NCBI RefSeq assembly: GCF_004342685.1
Contig: NZ_SMBZ01000027.1
Coordinates: 1-49,147, forward strand
Length of the DNA stretch: 49,147 nucleotides
Source of the DNA: Sphingobacterium alimentarium
Lineage (GTDB): Bacteria > Bacteroidota > Bacteroidia > Sphingobacteriales > Sphingobacteriaceae
Direction: 5' to 3'
Shown: positions 41,939-49,147 of the stretch, piece by piece
Layout of the letters: each line of letters starts with the position of its first letter
Position numbering within the stretch: the first letter of the stretch is position 1
The notes under the pieces: model-generated
What the model saw: only the letters and a program-made list of their open reading frames with translations
The model's database searches: none
What the model was told of the DNA's origin: nothing
Made by a program: the position numbers and the translations under genes

Positions 41939-44389
41939 ATGGCAGAAACCAAAAAAGAAGGAATAGCTTCCGAACTCATTACTGAAGAGACACTAGAAAA
42001 TATTCAGCACGTCAACAATCCAGTGTTGGACTTGCCCTCTATAGAAAAAACCTATTTAAAAACTGTAAAAAGCTTTCATCGTGAAGGAAATACATTTTTC
42101 TTTTCGGACAGCAAAGCCTGTATAGAAGTCAAGGTCGTGACGGATGACATTATCCGTGTACGTCTTGCGCCCATTGGCGTATTTTTGGACGACTTTTCAT
42201 ATGCTATCGTAGAGCAGGAACATCATCCGATAAGCTACGATTTGTCGGAAGATGAAGAGAACTACCATGTCAGTACGAATAATGTGCGCTGCACGATTCG
42301 CAAGCAAGACTTTTTAGTTTCGTTTTCGGATACAAATGGCAAGCTCATGAATTCGGATTATGCACCAATGCACTGGGAAGAAAATGTGGATTTTGGTGGC
42401 TATTATGTATACTGTACGAAGACAGCCTTTGAAGATGAAGTATTTTTTGGCTGTGGTGACAAAGCTTCGCACCTCAACCTTCGTGGTCGTCGAATTGTAA
42501 ACTGGAATTCCGATACTTATTCGTATGCGTTCAATCAGGAACCGCTCTATAAGACTATTCCTTTTTATCTAGGTGTGACCGGGGGAGATGCCTATGGAAT
42601 CTTTTTCGATAATACCTTCAAGACGTATTTTGATTTTGCAGCAGAGCACAATGATCAAACGAGTTTTTGGTCGGAAGGCGGCGAATTGCAATATTATTAT
42701 ATTCACGGTCCTCAATTGGTGGATGTGGTGAAAAGATATCACCAGATTACGGGTACGCATGACCTACCTCCGCTGTGGGCAATAGGTTATCACCAATGCC
42801 GATGGAGTTATTTTCCAGAGGCGAATGTCCGCTATATAGCGGATCAATTCCGAAAACGCGAGATTCCATGTGATGCCATATATTTAGACATCGATTATAT
42901 GGATGGGTATCGCTGCTTTACGTGGAATAAAAAATATTTTCCGGACCCTAAAAAAATGATTTCAGATCTAGCGGCACACGGGTTTAAGACGGTGGTCATG
43001 ATTGATCCGGGAATTAAGGTGGATGAAAATTATTGGGTATTCAAAGAAGGGCAAGACAATAAGTATTTCTGTCGAAGAGGAGATGACTATTTTATGGAAG
43101 GCTTTGTTTGGCCTGGCCGATGCCAGTTCCCAGATTATACCAACCCTAAAGTTCGTGACTGGTGGGGTGGACTTTATAAAGGCTTAGTAGAAGATGGTGT
43201 TGCCGGATTCTGGAATGATATGAACGAGCCTGCAATATTTGGTAAAGGGACTTTCCCTAATGATGTACGCCATTATTATGAAGGATACAGAGGTTCTCAC
43301 CGTAAAGCGCATAATATCTACGGGATGCAGATGGTGCGTGCTACATATGAAGGATTAAAAAAATTATATAAGAATAAACGACCTTTCACACTGACGCGAG
43401 CGGCCTATTCAGGTACGCAACGCTACTCTTCGGTTTGGACAGGTGATAACATAGCTACGTGGGAACATCTGCGTATAGGAACATTGCAACTTCAGCGCTT
43501 GGCGGTATCGGGATTATCCTTTTGTGGTACGGATATCGGTGGTTTCACGGGCAATCCAGATGGCGAATTATACACGCGCTGGATGCAATTTGGCGTGTTT
43601 TCACCATTCATGCGTGTGCACTCCGCGGGAGATACCGTAGACAGAGAGCCATGGAGTTTTGGCCCCGATTGGGAAGCTATCTGTAAGAAGTTTATCGAAT
43701 TGCGTTACAAATTGTTGCCGTATATCTATACGACTTTTTGGCAACAACACAAGTATGGTCTTCCTATTCTTCGTCCTATAGCGCTGATCGAGCAGCATGT
43801 ATACAAGAATTTATTACGTGAGGAAGAGTTTGGTTTTGGTGATAAAATCATTGTTTCTCCGGTATTGAATCCTGGACAGACCTCTAAAATGGTTTACTTG
43901 CCTGAAGGAAATTGGTACTACTACTTTAATAATGCGTTATATATTGGTTCTCAAGAAGTGGAAATTGCAACTCCTCAAGATGAGATGCCGATTTTCGTAA
44001 AAGCGGGAACGGTGATGGCCGAATATCCTGTGATGCAGTATACCGACGAAAAAAAGATCGATGCATTGAAATTATTGCTGTACTATGATGAAGGCGAGAA
44101 CCATAGCTATGGTTATACCGATCACGGCGATACCTTTGCCTATGAGCAGAATATATATTTAGAAAAACATTTTATTCAGGAGAGTACAAAAGAGCATGTT
44201 CAGTTGTTACAGCAACGTGAAGGCTTATTTACTGAGCGTTATGACGACTACAAAATCTACCTCATAGGCTTCCCATTTGAGCCAACTAGCATTAAGGTAG
44301 ATGGCTTGACCCACGACCTGAAGGTTGACGAAAATGGCCAACAGTATATTCAAGTAGACAATGACTTTAAAAAACTTAAAATAGAATAA
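41939..44389 (+). CDS. Glycoside hydrolase family 31 alpha-glucosidase
   Basis: An 816-residue GH31 enzyme with no signal peptide, so cytoplasmic, hydrolysing alpha-glucosidic ends of oligosaccharides or glycogen. N-terminal beta-sandwich (~30-260; IRVRLAPIGVFLDDFSYA, FFGCGDKASHLNLRGR), then the TIM barrel. The catalytic nucleophile is Asp427 in FWNDMNEP; the proposed acid/base is Asp565 in HSAGDTVDREPW. Also present: YHQCRWSYF and DIDYMDGYRCFTW, substrate-binding blocks. C-terminal beta domains finish the protein. It is the first gene of an operon with glgB (3 bp later), glgA and glgC, suggesting a part in glycogen turnover or in feeding glucose into storage. Confidence 0.95.
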   Translation: MAETKKEGIASELITEETLENIQHVNNPVLDLPSIEKTYLKTVKSFHREGNTFFFSDSKACIEVKVVTDDIIRVRLAPIGVFLDDFSYAIVEQEHHPISYDLSEDEENYHVSTNNVRCTIRKQDFLVSFSDTNGKLMNSDYAPMHWEENVDFGGYYVYCTKTAFEDEVFFGCGDKASHLNLRGRRIVNWNSDTYSYAFNQEPLYKTIPFYLGVTGGDAYGIFFDNTFKTYFDFAAEHNDQTSFWSEGGELQYYYIHGPQLVDVVKRYHQITGTHDLPPLWAIGYHQCRWSYFPEANVRYIADQFRKREIPCDAIYLDIDYMDGYRCFTWNKKYFPDPKKMISDLAAHGFKTVVMIDPGIKVDENYWVFKEGQDNKYFCRRGDDYFMEGFVWPGRCQFPDYTNPKVRDWWGGLYKGLVEDGVAGFWNDMNEPAIFGKGTFPNDVRHYYEGYRGSHRKAHNIYGMQMVRATYEGLKKLYKNKRPFTLTRAAYSGTQRYSSVWTGDNIATWEHLRIGTLQLQRLAVSGLSFCGTDIGGFTGNPDGELYTRWMQFGVFSPFMRVHSAGDTVDREPWSFGPDWEAICKKFIELRYKLLPYIYTTFWQQHKYGLPILRPIALIEQHVYKNLLREEEFGFGDKIIVSPVLNPGQTSKMVYLPEGNWYYYFNNALYIGSQEVEIATPQDEMPIFVKAGTVMAEYPVMQYTDEKKIDALKLLLYYDEGENHSYGYTDHGDTFAYEQNIYLEKHFIQESTKEHVQLLQQREGLFTERYDDYKIYLIGFPFEPTSIKVDGLTHDLKVDENGQQYIQVDNDFKKLKIE

Positions 44390-44392
44390 TTT

Positions 44393-46303
44393 ATGAGCAA
44401 ACCTGTTGAAGTTTTTTCATTATTTACGGACTTTGATATCAGTCTGTTCCGAAGCGGGAAGCATTATCGCTTGTATGAGAAGTTTGGTTCTCAGACTGTA
44501 TTCCTTAATGGTCGTCAAGGCGTCTATTTTGCAGTTTGGGCACCCAATGCAAAGAAAGTATCCGTGGTAGGTAACTTTAATGGGTGGAATCCGCATAGTC
44601 ACGAATTATTCGTGCGGTGGGACGAAAGTGGTATTTGGGAAGGTGTCATCTTTAATATCGGGATTGGCGAACTGTATAAATACAGTATCGAAACTCATCA
44701 AGGGGATATCCTTGAAAAGTCAGACCCTTTCGCCTTGGTCATGGAAGTGCCTCCCAAGACAGCCTCCATGGTATCCACTACGTGGTATCAATGGAAGGAC
44801 GAGAAATGGATGCGCAATCGTAACGAGCACAATCGTCTCGACCGACCTATTGCGGTCTATGAATTGCATCTGGGTTCATGGATTCGTGATCCGCATGAGT
44901 CGGAGAGATTGTTGACATATAGAGAAATAGCAGAAAAGCTGGTGCCGTATGTAAAATCCATGGGATTCACGCATGTGGAGTTGATGCCTATTATGGAGCA
45001 TCCGTATTATCCATCTTGGGGCTACCAGATTACAGGATATTTTGCCGCCACATCACGCTATGGTACGCCGCAAGAGCTGATGTACCTCATAGAGCAGCTA
45101 CACAAACAGGATATAGGGGTAATTTTGGATTGGGTACCTTCACATTTCCCGGGCGACGCGCATGGACTTTATCGATTTGATGGTTCTGCGCTATATGAGC
45201 ATGAGGATATGCGCAAAGGTTTTCATCCCGATTGGAAATCCTATATTTTTAATTATGGACGCAATGAGGTTCGTTCGTTTTTGATAAGCAATGCCTTGTT
45301 TTGGCTGGACCGTTATCATATAGACGGACTGCGTGTCGATGCGGTAGCTTCCATGTTGTATTTAGATTACTCCCGAAATGCGGGAGAATGGGAGCCCAAC
45401 GAATTTGGGGGACGGGAGAATCTGGAAGCCGTACATTTTATAAAAGAATTTAACGAAGCGGTATACGTAAATTACCCAGATGTGCAGACCATAGCTGAAG
45501 AGTCAACGTCATGGCCGGGAGTATGCAAGCCGACCTATGACAATGGACTAGGCTTTGGGATGAAATGGATGATGGGCTGGATGCATGATACCTTGAATTA
45601 TTTCAAAGAAGATCCTATAAATAGACAGTATCATCACGATAAGTTGACCTTTTCATCAGTGTATGCTTTTCACGAACATTTTATGTTGCCACTGTCTCAT
45701 GACGAAGTGGTGTACGGAAAGCATTCCCTGATTAATAAGATGGCGGGTGACGAATGGCAGAAATTTGCCAATCTGCGCGCGCTGTATCTGTACATGTATA
45801 CGTTTTCGGGCACCAAATTGATGTTCATGGGCGGTGAGTTTGGTCAGCTGGGGGAGTGGAATGTCAATCAATCCTTAGACTGGCATTTGATAAGTGAAGC
45901 ACCGCATAAAGGACTGATGAGCTATGTGAAGGGACTCAATACCCTTTATAAAAATGAGCCTGCCCTTTATGAAAAGGCATTTAGCGCAGAAGGATTTGAG
46001 TGGTTAGAAATGGGGGATACCCAACAAAGTATCTTCGCTTATATCCGGAAGGGGCATGATAAACATAATGATGTGGTGGTGGTGATAAATATGACTCCGG
46101 TGGTGCGGGAGCATTACCGATTGGGAGTGCCATCCTCCGGGAATTGGGAAGTTATCTTTAATTCGGACGAATTGAATTACTATGGCTCGGGGGTAAGCGT
46201 CGGGAATATCAAATCGGAGGCAAAGCATTGGATGAATAAGGATAATTCAATCACCCTTACGCTACCGCCATTAGGAGGGCTTGTACTCAAATTAACGACT
46301 TAA
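44393..46303 (+). CDS. glgB: 1,4-alpha-glucan branching enzyme
   Basis: Introduces alpha-1,6 branches into glycogen; cytoplasmic. 636 residues, typical of the short GlgB type. The CBM48 domain (~30-125) includes VYFAVWAPNAKKVSVVGNF and GWNP. The GH13 barrel (~150-520) has ELHLGSW, VELMPIMEHP, the nucleophile Asp316 in GLRVDAVASM, the general acid Glu369/370 in IAEEST, and PLSHDEVVYGK. A C-terminal beta domain ends near LPPLGGLVLKL. It starts 3 bp after the GH31 gene and 15 bp before glgA. Confidence 0.97.
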   Translation: MSKPVEVFSLFTDFDISLFRSGKHYRLYEKFGSQTVFLNGRQGVYFAVWAPNAKKVSVVGNFNGWNPHSHELFVRWDESGIWEGVIFNIGIGELYKYSIETHQGDILEKSDPFALVMEVPPKTASMVSTTWYQWKDEKWMRNRNEHNRLDRPIAVYELHLGSWIRDPHESERLLTYREIAEKLVPYVKSMGFTHVELMPIMEHPYYPSWGYQITGYFAATSRYGTPQELMYLIEQLHKQDIGVILDWVPSHFPGDAHGLYRFDGSALYEHEDMRKGFHPDWKSYIFNYGRNEVRSFLISNALFWLDRYHIDGLRVDAVASMLYLDYSRNAGEWEPNEFGGRENLEAVHFIKEFNEAVYVNYPDVQTIAEESTSWPGVCKPTYDNGLGFGMKWMMGWMHDTLNYFKEDPINRQYHHDKLTFSSVYAFHEHFMLPLSHDEVVYGKHSLINKMAGDEWQKFANLRALYLYMYTFSGTKLMFMGGEFGQLGEWNVNQSLDWHLISEAPHKGLMSYVKGLNTLYKNEPALYEKAFSAEGFEWLEMGDTQQSIFAYIRKGHDKHNDVVVVINMTPVVREHYRLGVPSSGNWEVIFNSDELNYYGSGVSVGNIKSEAKHWMNKDNSITLTLPPLGGLVLKLTT

Positions 46304-46318
46304 AATTTTGAATATAAT

Positions 46319-47737
46319 ATGAAGGTAATACATTTAAGTGTAGAATGTTATCCTATTGCAAAGGTAGGCGGACTGGCTGATGTAATCGGCGCTTTGCCTA
46401 AGTATCAACGCAAATTGGGTGTAGATGCCCAGGTAGTGATGCCTTGGTACGACAAACCGAGCCTGCAGCAATTTGATTTGGAGAAGGTAGCCGAAGGAGT
46501 ATTTTTGCAAGGGTCTCAATCTCTCACTTATACCGTGTACGCCATTGCCGAACAGCACTTAGGTTTTCCAATATATTTAATTAAAGTTCCAGGTTTATTA
46601 GACCGTAATGAGGTATACGGATATGCTGATGAGGGTGAGCAATGGATAGCTTTCCAGCATGCTTTTTTAAATTGGATATTGACGGATAATATACGTCCCG
46701 ATGTGATTAACTGTCACGATCACCACGTCGGCTTAATCCCATTTTTGCTTCAATACGGTAATGATTTTCGCGAACTTTCCTACATCAAGACCTTATTCAC
46801 GATTCATAATGGGCAATATCAAGGCTGGATGAATTGGAATAAGGGAATTCTATTACCTGGTTTTGATACCTGGAAATGGGGTCTCCTTGACTGGAGCGGG
46901 GTGATTAATCCATTTTCTTCCGCGATACGTTGTTGTGATGCCTTTTCTACAGTTTCCGAAGGCTATTTGGAGGAGCTTTCTCAAGAATGTAAAGGTCTTG
47001 AACAATTATTCATTGATGAATCAAGTAGAGGTTTTGGCATTGTAAATGGAATTGATTGGGATGTGTGGGACCCATCTTCGGATCCACTTATTCCTTATCA
47101 TTATAGTAACATTACGGTCAAAACTGGAAAGCGCAAGAATAAGGAGGCTTTTTGCAAAAAAGCTAATCTTCCTAGTGATTCTTTACTACTGACTTATATT
47201 GGACGATTTGCTGAAGAGAAGGGTGCTGATATTTTGTCTGAAGTAATCCGCAATTTTTATTCGAAGAATGAAAAAAAATTAATTATATTTATTTTAGGCT
47301 CAGGGAATGAACAGATTCAGCAAGATCTGGAATTACTGTGCCAATCTTATCCAAATCGAGTATCAGCTTTTTTTGGGTACAATGAAACACTAGCTCACGA
47401 AGCATATGCAGCATCGGACTTAATTTTAATGCCATCGAGGGTAGAACCTTGTGGCCTAAACCAACTCTATGCGCTAAAGTATGGCACTATCCCGGTGGTA
47501 CGGGGAATAGGAGGTCTTAAAGATACGGTTATAGATATTTCTGAACCAAAAGGCTATGGATTTGTTTTTAAAGAATTCGAGGTTGATAAAATTGTAGAGA
47601 CAATCGAGCGTGCTATAGAGTTCAGTTTGGACGAAAAGAAATGGGCAAGTATAGTGAAGCAATCCATGGCATTGGATTATTCATGGGACAAGTCTGCAAA
47701 GAAATATATAGAATTATATAACCAGTTACTTAAATAA
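46319..47737 (+). CDS. glgA: Glycogen (starch) synthase, ADP-glucose type
   Basis: GT5 enzyme extending alpha-1,4-glucan from ADP-glucose; 472 residues. The N-terminal Rossmann domain has KVGGLADVIGALPK (residues ~16-29; the KxGGL motif binds the ADP-glucose phosphate), HDHHVGLIPFLL and TIHNGQYQG. The C-terminal domain has YIGRFAEEKGADIL, GYNETLAHEAYAASDLILMPSRVEPCGL with its Glu, and GTIPVVRGIGGLKDTV. The 3' third is visibly more AT-rich than the neighbouring genes (e.g. around 47270-47300), which might be local divergence. It is 15 bp after glgB and 1 bp before glgC. Confidence 0.96.
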   Translation: MKVIHLSVECYPIAKVGGLADVIGALPKYQRKLGVDAQVVMPWYDKPSLQQFDLEKVAEGVFLQGSQSLTYTVYAIAEQHLGFPIYLIKVPGLLDRNEVYGYADEGEQWIAFQHAFLNWILTDNIRPDVINCHDHHVGLIPFLLQYGNDFRELSYIKTLFTIHNGQYQGWMNWNKGILLPGFDTWKWGLLDWSGVINPFSSAIRCCDAFSTVSEGYLEELSQECKGLEQLFIDESSRGFGIVNGIDWDVWDPSSDPLIPYHYSNITVKTGKRKNKEAFCKKANLPSDSLLLTYIGRFAEEKGADILSEVIRNFYSKNEKKLIIFILGSGNEQIQQDLELLCQSYPNRVSAFFGYNETLAHEAYAASDLILMPSRVEPCGLNQLYALKYGTIPVVRGIGGLKDTVIDISEPKGYGFVFKEFEVDKIVETIERAIEFSLDEKKWASIVKQSMALDYSWDKSAKKYIELYNQLLK

Positions 47738-47738
47738 T

Positions 47739-49010
47739 ATGACACATAAAGTTGTATCCATCGTGCTAGGTGGTGGTCGAGGTACTCGACTTTATCCACT
47801 GACAGACCAAAGATCAAAGCCTGCTGTTCCTATAGCAGGTAAATATAGATTGGTCGACATCCCTATCTCCAACTGTTTGAATTCGGGATATAACAAAATA
47901 TTTGTCCTCACGCAATACAATTCGGCATCCCTCAACAAGCATATCAAGAATACCTATAATTTTAGTGTATTCAGCAAGGGGTTTGTGGACATACTTGCTG
48001 CCGAGCAGACGAATGAAGGCGATCGATGGTTTGAAGGAACGGCAGATGCTGTTCGCCGCACCCAAAAGAACTTAGCCAACGTGGATTACGATTATGTGCT
48101 TATTCTTTCTGGAGATCAACTTTATCAAATGGACTATGAAGCTATGGTGAATTTTCATGTCAATAATGGCGGTGAAATTACTATAGGTACGATTCCTGTG
48201 ACTGCCAAAGAAGCTCATGCCTTTGGTATCTTGAAATCTAATGAAAACAATGAGATTGTCTCTTTTGTAGAGAAGCCTTCCGACGATCTACTTCCTGATT
48301 GGACTTCCGAAGTGCCGGAAAATTTAGCGAGACAGGGACGCAACTATTTGGCTTCCATGGGTATTTATGTGTTTTCAAAAGGTGTTTTAGCGCAACTATT
48401 ACGCGATAATCCTGGTATGGATTTCGGTAAGGAAATCATTCCCGAAGCTATTGAAAACAACAAAGTATTAAGTTATCCATTTGATAGTTATTGGACAGAT
48501 ATTGGTACGATACCTTCTTTTTTTGAAGCCAATATCAGCTTAACAGATAATATTCCTTTATTTAATCTGTTTGGCGACCCTGTATTCACACGTCCGCGTA
48601 TGCTTCCGCCGTCCAAAGTTTCGGGAACTACGCTTAACAGTGCTATTTTGGCGGATGGATGTATCATCCTTAGTGACAAGATAGAGCAGTCTGTCATCGG
48701 TATTCGTTCACGCATAGGCCGCGGTACAGTCATCAAAAGAACTTATATGATGGGTTCGGATTATTATGAAGACTTGAGCGAAGTAGTAGAAAAGACATCT
48801 TCCCAACAGCCACCACCGATCGGGGTAGGCGAAAGATGCTATATTGAGAATGCGATCTTAGATAAAAACTGCCGTATCGGCAACGATGTTCGGATAATAG
48901 GAGGTAAGCATCTTCTTGACCAAGATTTCGAACATTATACCATAGTAGAAGGGATAGTGGTGGTTAAAAAGAATGCGATCATTCCAAATGGTACGACCAT
49001 TGGTCATTAA
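47739..49010 (+). CDS. glgC: Glucose-1-phosphate adenylyltransferase (ADP-glucose pyrophosphorylase)
   Basis: Makes ADP-glucose from glucose-1-phosphate and ATP, the control step of bacterial glycogen synthesis. 423 residues, normal. Nucleotidyltransferase domain: LGGGRGTRLYPLTDQRSKPA at the N-terminus, FEGTADAVRR near residue 100, ILSGDQLYQMDY near 125, VEKP near 185. The C-terminal left-handed beta-helix (~300-423; SGTTLNSAILADGCII, IENAILDKNCRIG) holds the allosteric site. It ends the GH31-glgB-glgA-glgC operon; a terminator follows 13 bp after the stop. Confidence 0.97.
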   Translation: MTHKVVSIVLGGGRGTRLYPLTDQRSKPAVPIAGKYRLVDIPISNCLNSGYNKIFVLTQYNSASLNKHIKNTYNFSVFSKGFVDILAAEQTNEGDRWFEGTADAVRRTQKNLANVDYDYVLILSGDQLYQMDYEAMVNFHVNNGGEITIGTIPVTAKEAHAFGILKSNENNEIVSFVEKPSDDLLPDWTSEVPENLARQGRNYLASMGIYVFSKGVLAQLLRDNPGMDFGKEIIPEAIENNKVLSYPFDSYWTDIGTIPSFFEANISLTDNIPLFNLFGDPVFTRPRMLPPSKVSGTTLNSAILADGCIILSDKIEQSVIGIRSRIGRGTVIKRTYMMGSDYYEDLSEVVEKTSSQQPPPIGVGERCYIENAILDKNCRIGNDVRIIGGKHLLDQDFEHYTIVEGIVVVKKNAIIPNGTTIGH

Positions 49011-49022
49011 TCAAAAAGAAAA

Positions 49023-49059
49023 GAGGCTGTATCATAAATAAGTGGTACAGTCTTTTTTA
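49023..49059 (+). terminator. Terminator of the glycogen operon
   Basis: A ~12-bp stem (49024-49035 with 49042-49053, several G-U pairs), six-base loop, then a T-run. The left arm GAGGCTGTATCATAA also looks like the end of some insertion sequences, so it might mark an IS boundary. Confidence 0.75.
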
Positions 49060-49133
49060 TGTTATATTTCCTCTTATTTTTATTGATATAATCATTTGAT
49101 TTTCATATATTTAAGTATTAAAAATCGATGATT

Positions 49134-49147
49134 ATGTCTCGGAAATT
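49134..49147 (+). CDS. Possible start of a gene cut by the window edge
   Basis: An ATG at 49134 opens MSRK and runs into the end of the window, 124 bp after the glgC stop and behind AT-rich DNA. Only four complete codons are visible, so nothing more can be said; with the IS-like sequence at 49023, a transposase is one possibility. Confidence 0.25.

Noticed and set aside
47100..47700. Horizontal origin of the AT-rich 3' part of glgA
   Set aside because: The protein stays a typical GlgA throughout and the shift in composition is small; not enough to claim recombination.
1..49147. CRISPR array or prophage structural genes
   Set aside because: No spaced short repeats and no capsid, tail or terminase-like genes were seen; mobile traces are limited to the integrase, IS3 and DUF3408 remnants.

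Overview
The window looks like a chromosome segment from a Bacteroidota bacterium, most likely a Sphingobacterium/Pedobacter-type member of the Sphingobacteriaceae. The reasons are the families restricted to or typical of that phylum (DUF4290, DUF4199, DUF2851, DUF3408, DUF3472), the recurrent TAnnTTTG promoter -7 element with a TTG/TTTG element 19 nt upstream, the lack of strong Shine-Dalgarno sequences, and the Bacteroidota-style glycogen operon. The genus is an inference; no rRNA gene is present.

Layout. (1) 1-5.98 kb, housekeeping: a D-Ala-D-Ala dipeptidase running off the left edge, then rightward a UvrD/PcrA helicase, a DUF4290 protein with an Asn-rich tail, MurA carrying Asp in place of the fosfomycin-target Cys, and a YceI lipoprotein ending at a bidirectional terminator. 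(2) 5.99-13.9 kb, leftward signalling cluster: REC-PAS-histidine kinase, a 1194-aa CHASE3-HAMP-GAF hybrid kinase with three receiver domains, a lone receiver, CheR, a receiver-less CheB, another receiver and an AHSA1-type protein. There is no chemoreceptor, CheA or CheW in the cluster. (3) 14.2-28.8 kb, accessory region bracketed by two identical tRNA-Lys(TTT) genes inside 123-bp direct repeats (122/123 identical). It starts with an integrase remnant just left of the first tRNA, then holds a DUF3472 secreted protein, a complete heavy-metal RND efflux operon with its own two-component system, two decayed tRNA 3' ends, a beta-propeller lipoprotein, a topoisomerase IB gene with an in-frame TGA, an IS3 relic and two truncated DUF3408 genes from a conjugative element. 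This reads as a tRNA-Lys integration hotspot with layered, eroding islands. (4) 28.9-41.7 kb, housekeeping: divergent prmC/ribD, a DUF2851 pseudogene with two in-frame TAG codons, an ankyrin protein, ubiX behind a possible small terminated RNA, a dihydroorotase-like protein without metal ligands, a DUF4199/two-glycosyltransferase group, an MBL hydrolase, ispD and queA. (5) 41.9-49.0 kb: a tight GH31 alpha-glucosidase-glgB-glgA-glgC operon for glycogen metabolism, closed by a terminator.

Working together: the metal operon is a self-contained sensor, regulator and tripartite pump; the glg genes make ADP-glucose (GlgC), polymerise it (GlgA), branch it (GlgB) and possibly trim alpha-glucans (GH31). 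The CheB/CheR cluster looks like a phosphorelay under methylation control rather than a chemotaxis system. No CRISPR array, rRNA or replication origin was seen.
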